Shown here: piece after piece, positions 1 through 11,410 of the stretch
How the letters are laid out: the number at the start of each line of letters is the position of its first letter
Numbering within the stretch: position 1 is the stretch's first letter
NCBI GenBank assembly: GCA_944472155.2
Contig: OX235279.1
Coordinates: forward strand, 153,038,199-153,102,198
Length of the DNA: 64,000 bases
Source: Trichobilharzia szidati
Taxonomy: Eukaryota; Platyhelminthes; Trematoda; Strigeidida; Schistosomatidae
Reading direction: 5' to 3'
The notes under the pieces: model-generated
The model's database searches: none
Told to the model about the DNA's origin: nothing
The model's input: the letters and a program-made list of their open reading frames with translations, nothing else
Translations under genes and position numbers: made by a program

Positions 1-1020
1 TGAGCTTTTTGGCACTTTGGCATTAGCTGTTCCCAGCCATGTTGGCAGATGCCCCATCATGCGAGTAGACAATCGCCTTTCTGTACGACCTATGTATTCG
101 CTTTCACAAACACACTCATCAAAATGATATACACATTTTGAAGGATTAGCGATTGGTCTTTCCCAGATTTTTGAAGCACTCGCTTAGTGATGTTAAGGGA
201 GACGAGTTTTACAGCATAATAAGCTTTCTTGATAGCTTTGCCGAATCTTCGTTTGATCACATTTTGTACATCACTTCCTTTGAATGGCAAATTGAAATAG
301 ACAGATTTCTTTGAGACTGTTTAGATAGTTCAGCAGGGGCTCAGTTCTTTAGAGTATTTCCTCATGAACTTCTTAGGATATCCATTCTAAGATAAAATAT
401 CCTTCAGAGCCTTTATTTCATATTTATTTGTACTGTCAGGACGAATTTTCAAGTGTTCGTTTGAACAGTTTTCTGACTAATTTCTTTTTAAATTGAATTG
501 GAGCAAAAATTTTAAAATGTATGTACTGTTCTGTCCATAAATACTTTCTAAATATAGATCTTTCGATTGTGCCACCAGTTCCTTTCATTAGAAAAACGTC
601 TAAGGATTTAATAGTATCATTTTCCTCGTGAACTGTTGGGAAGTTGAGGTTCGGATGGCTTGAGTTGAATTTTATCAACAGGTCTCCAGCTTTTGATCTT
701 ATTTCACAGACAATAAAAATATAGTCAACATAACTTAGGTTTAATTCCGTTTGTAGTATATGCTGTTGCAAAATACCGGTTTCTAGGCCTGACAGCAGTA
801 AATCTGAAAAACGTGTTTCCTAGGGGCTTCCCATTGTAACACCATTAGCTTGACGGAATAGACTCCCGTCGAAATGGAATTGGACATTTTTATTACATAA
901 AACCAACAATTTACTCAATTGCGATGTTGGAATGGGTTTGTCATCAGCTTCTGTACATACACATAAATATATAAATTGTCTCAATGACTGGAACATTTGT
1001 GAATAAGGAAGTAACATCGG
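1..1020 (-). mobile_element. Penelope-like element remnant: reverse transcriptase C-terminal half plus GIY-YIG endonuclease
   Basis: Reading leftwards, a reverse-transcriptase block ends in QANGVTMGSP (about 960-1017), the PLE form of the 'A/GVxMGSP' motif. A second RT/linker segment follows at 436-771 (FLMKGTGGTIERSIFRKY), then 90-290 with KKAYYAV and SDVQN motifs. Last comes ECVCESEYIGRTERRLSTR at about 60-120, the GIY-YIG nuclease core in the form found in Penelope-like elements. The pieces lie in different frames with several stops, so the copy is dead. It is cut by the window edge, so the 3' end of the element is not seen. PLEs copy themselves by target-primed reverse transcription using RT and a GIY-YIG nuclease. 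The family call rests on motifs read by eye. Confidence 0.8.
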
Positions 1021-1665
1021 AAGAGACTAAGTACTTACCAGATACACTTACATCATTAATTCGCTCGACAGACTCGAGCAAATCAGAAACCAAATGTGTT
1101 ACAAAGAGTTTTCGCAAAGGCTGCGATTATTCACATAGCCACTATTCTAATTTGTGGTATGGTGAATTCATCATTGAAAGTGTAGGTCTCAAGGGTGCTC
1201 CTGGTTTGTGTATTTTTACACGCCCGTATAATTTTGGAATCTGTGACCCAATCGGTTTAGTATTCCTATATGTATTCTCATCAGTGTACTTCATTTTGAA
1301 AAGTCCAGCGTTTCTAATCTTCTATGTAGTCAACTGTGATAAAATCAGCCTATATTGATTAAATGTCTCGAGTTTTAAACTCTAAGTGTGATTTTTAAAA
1401 AGAATGTTTGTTAAACCCTAATTCTGTCAACTAAACACTTAAATATACCTTGTTGACTTAAAAGAAAACAGTTCCCTGACTGCGTCACAATAAGTTCATA
1501 ATTACAGGTTCAGCTAAATACTGTTTGAACAACTGAATTATTTTTGCTAAAGTTCACTAGAGCACAGCTGTATATTATTTAGAGAATGGAGGTTCACAGT
1601 TACACAGCCAATGAATGACAGTGCTATGAAATTCAGCCATATAAAATATTTCACTAAACCAAGGA

Positions 1666-1714
1666 GTACTGGACAGCTGCTGTTTCATCCTAGTTTGAGA
1701 ATCATCGGCAGTAC
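1666..1714 (-). ncRNA. Hammerhead-ribozyme-like motif, SINE family 2, copy a
   Basis: On the - strand: GTACTG, CCGATGA, a stem II with TCC/GGA-type pairing, GAAA, stem III ACAGC-A-GCTGT, C, CAGTAC. The order matches the hammerhead fold: stem I GTACTG/CAGTAC, core CUGANGA, stem II, GAAA, stem III, UH cleavage site. The core has U4 changed to C and the first stem II pair is broken, so activity is doubtful. Confidence 0.6.
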
Positions 1715-1779
1715 GCACCCACTGGGATTCGAGCTTGCCTTGTAACCCGAAGGTCCTGGGTTCGAATCCCAGTGGGCGC

Positions 1780-1828
1780 GTACTGCCGATGATTCCCAAA
1801 CTAGGATGAAACAGCAGCTGTCCAGTAC
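1780..1828 (+). ncRNA. Hammerhead-ribozyme-like motif, SINE family 2, copy b
   Basis: Stem I is GTACTG (1780-1785) with CAGTAC (1823-1828), six perfect pairs. The core CCGATGA (1786-1792) has U4 to C. Stem II is TCC/GGA, GAAA lies at 1808-1811, and stem III ACAGC/GCTGT has a one-base loop. The predicted cleavage is after C1822. The architecture is complete and one core base is changed. Confidence 0.65.
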
Positions 1829-1860
1829 TTTTTGGTTTTCAATGGTTCTCTAACTGATAT

Positions 1861-3570
1861 CAATCCGTGATCAACTCGTAAAAACATAACCAACCCTTAC
1901 AAACCAAACTATAGAAGATTTCACTAAAGAAAAATAATAATTAATATGAAGTAATTTCAAGAATGTAGTTTTATCAGAGTAGCAGTTCAAGGCTGCAGGA
2001 TAATGTAAATATGCAGTAAAGGTCAGGGAATTAATAATATATACAACAAGTTTATTGATGGTTATCGTCAGAGGATAATTTCGCTCCATTTATGTAAGTA
2101 CTTACTGTTAAATTTTCTGACTTTATGCACCTGAAGGTGAACATCATTTTTTTCCGAAAAATTATACTTTTTGATACTGATACTGTTCGCTTCCCTCATG
2201 AAGCAAAGTCTATAAAGGAAAAGATGGGTATAGTTACGTGATTGATGTTAATGACAAACAAAGTATCCGAAGGGTCCTCGAAATGCCTTTATATAGAAAC
2301 GCAATATATATATGAAGAGGGTTACAGGTTTTAAATGGTATTGTGGAAGATTGTTCAGTCTACAGAGGCGTACTGTTACATCCAAAAAGAAATTTTTCCA
2401 CTTCATTTTTAATGGAGTAATTCAACGATTAGGAATAAAATTCACTGCATCTTAATTTCTTAACCTTATCTTTCGGTTCAAATTGATCTTCAGTTGTTTT
2501 CAAAGAATCTGAAGTGTGTCGTTTGTCTTATTGTCAGTAATCCACAAATTAGCTGTTTTAAAACAAACTGAACAGAATATGGATGACGAAATGTTGTCAG
2601 CTTTGAAATGACTAGAAACACGAGAAGTGGTAGGTTTCGTATTGATCGCGTGGAAACATTCATTAATAATGCATTCTATTGACGATAAAATATACCAAGT
2701 CTGTTGCTTATATGGCCAAGACTATCGGGTATGATATCATGATATAATAACGATATCATTCAGCGGATAAGTTTAAGGTATTTTACCTTCATCTCACAAC
2801 TGAATAATGATGTTTATAATGCAAAGTTTAATATTCTGAGATCAATTAAGAATGAAGATCGTATTTAGCATTTCAAAAAGGTAGCTAAATGTTCTTCAGA
2901 AGTCTGCGTGTTAGTAGGAGAAGATGACTTAAAATATCTCTCAGGCAAATGAATAAATCCACTGAAATCGTAGACTAGAAGTACTGTAACTTACTTATCG
3001 GTCAAGTTTTCTGACGCTATTCACCTCAAAATTTACGCTACTTTTATTGATTATTTTCATTTGCAGGCTTATGCATTTTAAGTTCTGTGAATTGATTGTT
3101 ATGATTCACGAAACGTATGAATTCTAACAAACACTTAGAAAGGCACATGGCTTTTGTCTGTAAAATTGACATTTCACCTGATAAACTTTATGAAGTATAT
3201 TTTTATGCAATTTACAGAAACGTACATTGAAGTTTTCATAGGACTCCTCATGTTTTCTTTTTCGCTTAGTAGAGTTAAATGGACCAAAAAATGTATCAGG
3301 CATGTCAGGGGATTCACTAAAGTTCTGCTTATTAGCAAGTGAGGTACCAATTAGATTAACTCAGTGGTTACCGAAAGAAAATACGACAAAAGTTATTTTA
3401 GAATATCTGTGTACCTGCCAGAATGAAACATGATAAAAAAATTAATAAATCTCAATTGTTTGTCCTCATTTTAAAAGAATAAAGACCGTCTTTATTTTAC
3501 TTTCTCCCTTTTCTAAAGATCATTGTTGATACCTAAAAGTTCTTTAGTACACATTTTTTAAATTTCATCT
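1861..3570. other. No recognisable feature
   Basis: AT-rich, short ORFs only, with no conserved protein motif. Short low-complexity runs occur (for example near 2300 and 2700-2760). I see no gene here. Confidence 0.5.
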
Positions 3571-3574
3571 TCTT

Positions 3575-4640
3575 GGTTATATATTATTATTATTGTTCCC
3601 TTGGGTTCCTAGTGGAACATAGGGCTTCAACTGCACGCCTCCACTTGCTTCTGCTGTACTTTTCACTTGCATTCATGTTAATCCATACTGTTTCAACTCT
3701 TCTTCACACGATCTCCTCCATGTCACCCTTGGACGTCCCACTCGCCGCTTCCCTTTCGCGTTCCACTCGAGGGCCTGACGCGCGATGTCACCCAGCGGCC
3801 TCCTCAGCGAGTGTCCAATCCATCTCCACTTTCTCCTGCATATTTGTTGAGCGATTGGTTCTTGTTTTGTTTGTTCCCATAGTTTCTTGTTGGTGATTCT
3901 TTCCGGCCATCTGATCTTGAGTATAGAGCGAAGACAGTTGTTGATAAAGGTCTGCAACAGGCTGCTGGAAATATTCTTTGTGACCCGCCAAGTTTCTGAT
4001 CCGTAAAGCAAAATTGTTGATGCTGAGTGACGAAGATTTCCAGATTGGTTTCAGGTTGATGAATGTGTTTCTCGCCTTCCCGATTCTCGATTTGACATCC
4101 TCGTCCGTTCCTCCTGTGGTTGAGACAATGCTCCCTAGGTAAGTGAATGAAGTAACTTCTTTCAAATCCCTCCCGTTGATGGTGATTGGCACTGGATGTT
4201 GCTGCTGTTGTTGGTTGGTTATTTTCATAACCTCCGTCTTGTCTATGTTCACCTGGAGTCCTGTCTTTGCTGCTTCTTCGACCAGTTTGTCGGTTTTTGC
4301 TTGTAAGTCTTCGATTTTGTGTGACATCAAACATAAATCATCCACGCGCGAAATTCAGGTCTTCTAGGTTCTTCACGTCGGTCCAGGATATCCCTGTCTC
4401 CTCGTTTCCCACTGTCTGACGCATAATACAGTCACCACAATTAGGAATATCATTGGTGATAATAAGCACCCTTGTCTAACTCCTGTGTTTACTCCAAACG
4501 CCTCGCTGAGTTTTCCGTTGTGGATCACTTGACATGTGCCGTTGTCGTACAGCTGTTGAATAAGGTTGATGAATATTTGGGGTACGCCGTAGTACTCGAG
4601 TAGTTTCCAGATTACTTCGCCGTTATAGAGAAAAGATATC
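3575..4640 (-). mobile_element. RTE-type (SR2-like) non-LTR retrotransposon, 3' half: reverse transcriptase
   Basis: Reading leftwards from 4640, YGVPQIFINLIQQLYDN and VNTGVRQGCLLSP (RT motifs) are followed by VDDLCLMSHKIEDLQAKTDK (about 4345-4290, the 'ADD' catalytic block, with V for A), ITINGRDLKEVTSFTYLGS and VLLYGSETW-like MLYGSETWRVTKN (near 4010). The end is the RRKWRWIGHSLRRP and [14 protein letters not shown] block. The 3' end is GTTCCACTAGGAACC plus a (AAT)n tail at 3575-3600. This layout is that of RTE-clade elements common in schistosomes. The region is split over three frames by indels, so it is a pseudogene. The 5' endonuclease half is missing, the usual 5' truncation. Confidence 0.85.
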
Positions 4641-5954
4641 AGTGAATGGAAATCAAGAACTGGTATAGGTCACTTATTTTGAAGTATCAGAATTAAGAAA
4701 GTCAGATTTAGGTATCCTCATTTTCATTTCACTGGTATGAACTCACATAGTATATTTTCTGATTAGCCCCACTCAAATGTTTAATATACCCTCAGAATGT
4801 TTATAAATTGACGATTAATTCTATAGCAATTGTAATCACTTGTTCGTATTGTTAACTGTCAACTATAGACACTGATACAAATTCCAACCAAATAGAACCC
4901 TCTTTTGAATTCTGAACATTGTTTTGATAATAAATTTTATTTTAAAACCTAATAATTCTTTTGATTCATCGACGTTCTTGATGATGAACTAGAGCTTGGC
5001 ACAGGATTGAAGTCCTTCAGGTTGCCACACTTCATAAAAGTACATATAAAGATACAGAAAAAAATGCAGTGAAACCGTAATAAGCGTAAATATGTGGGGG
5101 AAACGAAAATCATATGAACAGTAACCAGGTAATATCGGAACTGGTAAAACAGCAAGGAGTTAACACACCTTCGTTATTGTAAATGATTTTGATTATTCTC
5201 ATCAGCTGTCCCTGACTGTTTGTTCTTAGCGTAATCAGGTTACCAGCCAGGTCATCTGCACCTTCTTGAGTGGCTTAGATCAACAGTCAGTGATTTTGTG
5301 GATCAGTGCAACGTCTAAATCCGACTACCCTGACTCTTTTTCAACAGTATCCTTTATCGAATAGGATGGAAGTCAATAGGTAGTCAGTAGTAGAAAGCAA
5401 TATTCATTGTTATCATTTTAACATCGAACTTATTTGGTGTGAATCACAATAAGGCGCATACCAACCTTTGAGTGAAGAAAATTCAGTTTCGCCAGTAACA
5501 AGGTTATGTAGTTTTCAAGTGAAACTTAAGCCATTCACATACTTTGACAAATGAATTTTATAGATATTCAAGTTGATGAAGAAAAGAGTTTTAGGAGTTT
5601 ACCATTTATGAAAAGATTATTGTGACATTATTAAATATGCTTACTGTTCTTTTGTGAGTCAGCAAGTATGCCATATATATATATATACATATATATATAC
5701 AGAATACCATACGGTTTTCTGCATCACTTATAACCTCAAGCTTATGCACTTTAATCCACTTTTGCGGTAAAAATATATAAGTATTGATGTGGCTACTGAG
5801 TTGGATAATAAAGAAACTCTGCTCAGTGCATGATCCTGACATCTAAATAACGCACATACTTACCAAACTATGTTGACAGTTTTTAAAACTGCTACAGGTA
5901 TTATATTAAACATAGTAGGTAAGTGTAAGGAGTGTAAATCTACTAAGGTGATAT
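4641..5954. other. No gene seen; short (TA)n microsatellite at 5671-5700
   Basis: AT-rich sequence with short ORFs only. A TA/TACA run lies at about 5671-5700. Nothing else could be assigned. Confidence 0.5.
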
Positions 5955-6285
5955 TAGTATTTTTCCCTTGGGTTCCGAGTGGAATATAAGGCTTCAACAA
6001 CACATCCCCACTTTCTTCTATTTTCTCCTCTCCTCTTCATCTGGGTCCACGATTTTCCATAGTTTCTTAGCTTCTCTTCATACTATTTCCTTCATGTTAC
6101 CTTGGAACGATGACACTTGCTGTGTACTGCACCTTGAATGTTTAAACTTTTGTTTTTTTAACGCATTCGTGTAATATGGCGCCGCGCCTTCACTGTTCTT
6201 CCGACATAAGTGCTTGTACGTGGCTTGCTCCATTGTTGTGCTATGAATTAGGACACTCTTGAGCTTGCTACCCCAGCCAGTTGGT
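5955..6285 (-). mobile_element. RTE-type element 3' tail fragment
   Basis: The + strand text TTCCCTTGGGTTCCGAGTGGAATATAAGG-type start at about 5964 is the reverse complement of the RTE 3' end also seen at 3597 and 58560. The stretch to about 6285 is similar but heavily decayed. Only the last few hundred bases of the element are present. Confidence 0.6.
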
Positions 6286-6291
6286 AGATTA

Positions 6292-6670
6292 TTATTATTG
6301 TATCCTTTAATTCCTAGAGGAACATAGGGCTTCAGCCATGCGTCTCCATTGCGTTCAGTTCTCTGCTAGAGTCTTCACCTGGCTCCATGTCTGCCCACAC
6401 GTTTTCATCTCCTCTTCACATGGCCTCCTCTAAGTAACCCTTGCACTGACGACCAACTCGCCGCTTCCCTTTCGGGTTCCACTCGAGCAATGGCTTGTCT
6501 AGTGATGTCACTTGATGGTTTCCTAAGAGTATGGCCAGCCAATCCATCTCCATTTCTTCCTGCCTATTTGTTTCACAATCGGTTCCTGGTTGGTTCGCTC
6601 CCAGAGATCCCTGTTGCTGATCTTTTCTGCCTGGCCATCTGATCTTGAGTATTGAGCGAAGACAACTGTT
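6292..6670 (-). mobile_element. RTE-type element 3' fragment, second subfamily
   Basis: Starts at an ATTATTATTG tail (about 6289) and continues as the reverse complement of the C-terminal RTE coding region. It matches, in order, the + strand element at 57400-57770: GGAACATAGGGCTTCAGCC, GCCGCTTCCCTTTCGGG, CACAATCGGTTCCTGG. It breaks off near 6670. Confidence 0.7.
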
Positions 6671-6869
6671 AGCAGATTACTTGTACTTGAATTTGACATT
6701 TAATCTGCGGTAAAAATATAATCCTCGTCTGAGTACACAACCTAGTCACAAGCCTTTTTACTTCGAGTTCGTTTATCGGTACTTGCACGTTAGATACAGT
6801 ACTGATGAGGGTTACCCAAGGAAAGCAACTTTAGTAGGTGATGAAGTTAAAGACTATCTAGAGTTTGAT

Positions 6870-7045
6870 ATCGGCACTTACAGTAGTTTCCCATTGGGAT
6901 TCCACTCGAGCGATAGCCTGCATTGTGCGCGACGTCAGTCGATAGTTTCCTCAGCGTGTGCCCAAACCATCTCCATTTTTCTCCTACATATTTGTTGGAC
7001 GATAGGCTCTTGGTTAGTTTGTTCCCACAATTGATGGTCATGAGA
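6870..7045 (-). mobile_element. RTE-type element internal fragment
   Basis: The - strand encodes SSNKYVGEKWRWFGHTLRKL (about 6940-7000), the RTE C-terminal 'KWRWIGHTLRK' block. It is separated from the fragment at 6292-6670 by about 200 bp of unrelated sequence, so it is either a broken continuation or a third copy. Confidence 0.6.
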
Positions 7046-8272
7046 AGTTGCTACCATTAACTTGATTCTTTTGCATGATAGCAAGTATGAAATGCTGAAT
7101 GCCTCCAAAAACTGTGAAACATTAGTTTATTATCATTAGTATTTCAATGATCCTATTTTTGATCATGTTTTTGTGTAGAGTCAACCATTAAATCATTCCT
7201 AAGCCACTCATTTATATGAAGAAAATCATTTTGTGCAGCTAACATTTGTGAGTACTGATAACAAACTATTGGGAGATGTTCTACCTGCTAAACTCTGCGT
7301 AGCTGCATTTGATAAAAGTCAGTGCAAACCGTCTTAATCCTTTCTTGTATTTTAATCACGTACTTGCCTTCTAGACTCACAATTATTGATTGAGTTTGAA
7401 TTTATTAAGCTGTAGGAAGCTATTTGTCATATGTATTGTCAAACGTTCTTGTATTAATTTGTACATTCAATTTGTCTGTGCTCTGCCATTTAAATAAAAG
7501 CATTTCAAAAGCTATGCAAACAGGCAGATAAAGAGTTTTTATAGTTCACGAGAATTGTGGAGTCTGAAACAATATGATTGTACAATTTTTGTTAGATGTT
7601 AAAAATAGAAACTTTGTACATGACTTTTGTTTAAAACGATTCATTGTAAAATATACAGCACTCCGGAGTACAATCTAAAATACAGCGTGCTATTTGACGC
7701 TTCGTCTTCCCACTGGTTCATACTGTCTACTTGTTTCACTACTAACCATGATATATCCCTAGGATTTTACGGGAACCTCTCATCCGATGACTATTCTACA
7801 ACTGGTACACAGCTTCTACCAGTAGACACGACCCCAGTAGTGAGTGCTTCTGTGGATTACATTAATAATTTGTAGCAGAGGGCTTTAACTGTACCACCAA
7901 GTCACCATTAAGTTATATAACACGTTAACTGTATTTTTTATAATATACTGTCACACTATCTTTTCATTAACTTGAATTTTTATTCTATAATTTGTTCCGT
8001 TACCGAGCACTCTATTAAATTACCCACACTTTTATACTTTCTTCCACTATATATTGTCTATTAGTCAAGATTACTGAAAACTATTTCTCCATTTCGTATC
8101 AAGAATAATTTTCTTCATAATTTGTTGGCAAAGAGTTTCCACTAAATTCTTAATTTGAAAGATTTTCCAAACCGTCGACTATGCAAAACAGTTGATTTGT
8201 CTTGACTTCAAATCAGTCACATTTTTATACTAAAAATATCTCTTCAAAAGTCTATATATCATTTTGTATTTA
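7046..8272. other. No recognisable feature
   Basis: AT-rich with short ORFs. The open frame at 7627-7875 (82 codons) shows no motif and no codon pattern I recognise. Confidence 0.45.
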
Positions 8273-8945
8273 CATACATAGAATATTCTAGATTAGTAGT
8301 CAATGACAATATTAGTGTTTTTTTAAAATAATATCGATTTTTAAAGTAAGATCAATGCAATTACAGTTCATTAAAGATGCTTAAATAATAATAATAATAA
8401 AGATATAGTAGAAAATAGAATACCCAGTAAAATTATGAAAATTTCACAAAATTCATATAGTGAGAGAATATTTTATAAATAGTTAGCAACTATTAGTATT
8501 AAAATATGTGAATACTAACTGATCATCTTGTGTTCTGTATCCACAAGATGAGACAGAATAGCGCTGCGAATAGATTTTGTTTGTCCTTTGCTTAACCCCA
8601 CAGAGTGATGTTAGGAAATTCGACGAGAAACTTTAATATAGTAATAAATACTTGCAGTCCTTATTGTTAACGCTTAGAGGTTTAAACTACTTTGTATTGT
8701 TCAAATGAACTGTCGCCAAGATTTGACAGAATAGTTCTAAAATATTTGGGCGCCGAGTGAGAAGTAGACCTTTGTGAAAAATTATATTTGTAAAATCTCA
8801 GGGAGATTGAAATGAGTAATTCCAACGTTTCGTTCGGCAATCTGGTCTGAACTTCTTCAGGAAAATTGATCGGACCAGATTGCCGAACGAAACGTTGGAA
8901 TTACTCATTTCAATCTCGCTGAGATTTTACAAATATAATTTTTCA
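8273..8945 (-). repeat. Left arm of a large inverted repeat derived from a Penelope-like element tail
   Basis: Reverse complement of 10545-11340 in long stretches: 8273-8460 pairs with 11150-11340 and 8525-8800 pairs with about 10700-10960. The arm lacks the part of the right arm that encodes the C-terminal GIY-YIG segment (about 10970-11150), so it carries a deletion or is a different 5' truncation. Within it, 8813-8945 is itself a smaller fold-back. Confidence 0.8.
8813..8868 (-). ncRNA. Hammerhead-ribozyme-like motif in Penelope-like element (strong stem II type)
   Basis: On the - strand: CTGAAGA (reverse complement at 8854-8860), stem II GTTCAG...CCGAAC, then GAAAC (reverse complement at 8827-8831), GTT and GGAATTAC. 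Stem III is only the self-complementary AACGTT, as known for hammerheads of Penelope-like elements, which may work as dimers. Stem I can form six pairs with one bulge. The + strand from 8868 to 8900 repeats only the 3' half in inverted orientation. Confidence 0.65.
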
Positions 8946-9793
8946 TAAATATATATCAGTACAGAAGTTGTTGGCCACCCACTCAGTGACTGATTACCCA
9001 CCTGTTGTATCACAGAACTTAATAGTTCTCGTTTAGACCTATTACTAATGTTGTGGATGCTTAAAGTTAGGCAATGTTTAGCTAGAACTGAACAGCATTC
9101 CAATGTTACTTTTTTTTAGCTTACAATAAAAGCTACTTTGAAAACTCCTCGGTTCTCTAGAAATCTACAAATGAACCCTATTATGCTATTCACAGGTTCA
9201 ATACCTATAGGAATATTTTTCCGAGTAGTCGTCAATGATAAACAGATAAAGTTGATGGATGGAGATATTACACAATATATCTTTTTCCGAAAAGACATTA
9301 CAACGTTTTAATAATCATTATATTGGTTATTAGCCAAGTGTGTTTATTGAGAACTACCTGATACATGAAGTGATTTCAATAAGTTGTCCATATTATTGAT
9401 TACTTCATAATACAATTTTCTACGAAAATAAACTTCGTCTCTTTCTGACTTAATGGTTGTAACTTACCCAACAAATTCATGATAAAAAAGGTTTTCTTGT
9501 ATTTCCCAGTGAGTGAAAAACAAAACGATATTGTTTTTACTGACGTTTCGCTATTTAATGCTGATAGCTATATTAAAGTATTATTAAACCAGAATTTACA
9601 AAATCTCAGCATATATATATAACAAAGATTTAAGAGGTGGGAAATACAAGAAAACCTTTATTATAATGAATATCACATACCCAATGCCCAAATGTTTTCA
9701 AACTGTTTAAAGTGAACTTGGTTTGGACATATATTACTCAAAAAATGATTGCATAGGAATTTTTTTGATTTCTCATTAATCGTGATGTTATTT

Positions 9794-9965
9794 TGTGGAT
9801 AGAAGCCAGCAGCGGAATTCAGGATGCCCATTTAGTCACATTCAGGACACTTCATCTGGATGCACCTGTAGTCCCCAATAATGATGGTGTTATGTCTAAG
9901 ACTCTGACTCAGAACCAATAGTTTTAAGTTCCGAATCCTCATCCACTAGGCCACTTGAACCACAA
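9794..9965 (-). mobile_element. tRNA-derived SINE, Sm-alpha-like (family 1), decayed copy
   Basis: On the - strand it reads, in order, CAAGTGGCCTAGTGGATGAG (A box), a damaged B box, ACCATCATTATTGGGGA, CAGGTGCATCCAGATGA and GGCATCCTGAATTCC, then GCTGCTGGC and TATCCAC. This is the same order as the copy at 41140-41322. The hammerhead part is heavily mutated. Confidence 0.75.
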
Positions 9966-10029
9966 GTACCATATTTTGTACAACGGATATAAGTTGTTGT
10001 TTGCCTGTGTTAAATTTGTTTTCCTGGTT

Positions 10030-10320
10030 CATTGGACCGAAATGCTTAGTGGCCGCTGACATCCTGGTTCCTACTACGGACACTTCGATGGTGTTTAAGG
10101 ACTAACATAAACTTATTTTGTTTGGTGACGCCTAGTAGTGATATCCAGGGTGCGTATTTCATTCTAATGGACAATGCTCTGGTGTTTGAAACTATAGGTG
10201 TAGGGTTCAAATCCCTGCAGGGACACCATCATTCATTAGGAACTGCAGGTACACTTGAATGACGAGTCCCAAACAGGACGAAGTGCGCGTTCTGAATTCC
10301 ACGCTAGTCACCATCCACCA
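10030..10320 (+). mobile_element. Sm-alpha-like SINE with 5' module (family 1)
   Basis: The 5' module TTCATTGGACCGAAATGCTT (10030-10050) resembles 40975-41000. The SINE body follows: AATGGACAATGCTCTGG (damaged A box), GGGTTCAAATCCC (B box, 10203-10215), GGACACCATCATTCATTAGG, then the hammerhead-like tail to ACCATCCACC (10320). The order and spacing agree with the 378-bp unit at 40947-41324. Confidence 0.75.
10247..10304 (+). ncRNA. Degenerate Sm-alpha-type hammerhead motif
   Basis: GCAGGTACACTTGA, ATGACGAG, stem II GTCCC-AAACA-GGAC, GAAG, TGCGCGTT, CTGAATTCC. Compared with the known Sm-alpha hammerhead, C3 of the core is A and the last A of GAAA is G. Both changes should abolish cleavage. 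Confidence 0.65.
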
Positions 10321-10587
10321 AATAACGCTATGTTAATTCTTGGGTATGGTGAAAGCGTCCGTACTATGTGCCAAAATATTATTACAGACCGAACATTTCG
10401 ATCCAGGATAATCAATCAACGGGGTATACAAAATTAACCTAAACAAATAATTGTCATTAATCAGTTCATATTAAGGACCCGTCAGAATTTTGTTCAGTTT
10501 TATTAAGATTCCTACTGCACGGAAAAGACAATGCAAGGTAGACATTTGTGAAAAATTATATTTGTAAAATCTCAGCGAGATTGAAAT

Positions 10588-10645
10588 GAGTAATTGCAAC
10601 GTTTCATTCGGCAATCTGGTCAGAACTTCTTCAGGAAAATTTATC
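10588..10645 (-). ncRNA. Hammerhead-ribozyme-like motif in Penelope-like element (strong stem II type), second copy
   Basis: - strand: CTGAAGA (reverse complement at 10628-10634), stem II GTTCTG...CCGAAT with one mismatch, GAAAC (reverse complement at 10601-10605), GTT. This is the same motif as 8813-8868 with extra mutations in stem II. Confidence 0.55.
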
Positions 10646-11364
10646 GGACCAGATTGCCGAACGAAACGTTGGAATTACTCATTTCAATCTCCCTGAGATT
10701 TTACAAATATAATTTTTCACAAATGTCTACTTCTCATTCGGCGCCCAAATATTTTAGAACTATTCTGTCAAATCTTGGCGACAGTTCATTTGAACAATAC
10801 AAAGTAGTTTAAACCTCTAAGCGTTAACAATTAGGACTGCAAGTATTTATTACTATATTAAAGTTTCTCGTCGAATTTCCTAACATCACTCTGTGGGGTT
10901 AAGCAAAGGACAAACAAAATCTATTCGCAGCGCTATTCTATCTCATCTTGTGGATACAGAACACAAGATTGACGTTAACCAGGCTTTCAGGGTCATTTAC
11001 CGCATACCTATGAATCTCAATTTTGCTTTAATAGTTCGACTACTAAATATTGCCGAGGCTGTTGGGATCCATATTAACAAGCCTAATTTGTGTATCCAAA
11101 AGAAGTTAGTTTAGACATTATCCTAACCTTGGCCATCTAGGTTTGAATGATGCTGAATTTTCGTGAAATTTTCATAATTTTACTGGGTATTCTATTTTCT
11201 ACTATATCTTTATTATTATTATTATTTAAGCATCTTTAATGAACTGTAATTGCATTGATCTTACTTTAAAAATCGATATTATTTTTAAAAAAACACTAAT
11301 ATTGTCATTGACTACTAATCTAGAATATTCTATGTATATAAATTTATATATATACATAATTGTA

Positions 11365-11405
11365 GAGCCAGAAGAGGAATTTATCGAAAAGGATATTCTT
11401 TGCTC
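11365..11405 (+). ncRNA. Hammerhead-like motif in Penelope-like element 3' tail (covarying stem I type)
   Basis: GAGC (11365-11368), CAGAAGA core (U4 to A), a very short stem II, GAAA (11386-11389), stem III AAGGA-TA-TTCTT (11389-11400), T, GCTC (11402-11405). Stem I GAGC/GCTC and stem III pair fully. The homologous sites at 41413-41453 (AAGC/GCTT) and 14540-14579 (CAGC/TCTG) keep the pairing with different bases. Confidence 0.5.
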
Positions 11406-11410
11406 TATTG

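Larger units (their letters stand above)
1666..1860. mobile_element. Inverted pair of tRNA-derived SINEs (family 2), tail-to-tail hairpin
   Basis: The + copy has a B-box-like GGTTCGAATCC (1759-1769) and continues through GTGGGCGCGTACTGC into a tail ending near 1858 (ctaactgatatcaatc). The same tail recurs at 50090-50130. A second partial copy on the - strand (1666-1733) is the near-exact reverse complement of 1761-1828, so the two form a hairpin with arms of about 68 nt and a spacer near 27 nt. Each arm carries a hammerhead-like motif, listed separately. No gene function is expected. Confidence 0.75.
10545..11410 (+). mobile_element. Penelope-like element 3' part: GIY-YIG C-terminus and 3' tail; right arm of the inverted repeat
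   Basis: The + strand at 10893-11114 encodes LSKGQTKSIRSAILSHLVD, HKIDVNQAFRVIYRIP and LLNIAEAVGIHINKPNLC, the C-terminal part of the GIY-YIG nuclease of Penelope-like elements. The same protein segment occurs at 35850-36132. Upstream (10720-10880) is a frame-broken stretch shared with 8640-8790 and 53145-53290. Downstream lies a conserved untranslated tail with a hammerhead-like motif (11365-11405). It is a fragment without the RT domain. Confidence 0.85.

Noticed and set aside
984..1358. 124-codon open frame on the + strand
   Set aside because: It overlaps the opposite-strand Penelope RT segment at its start and shows no family motif.
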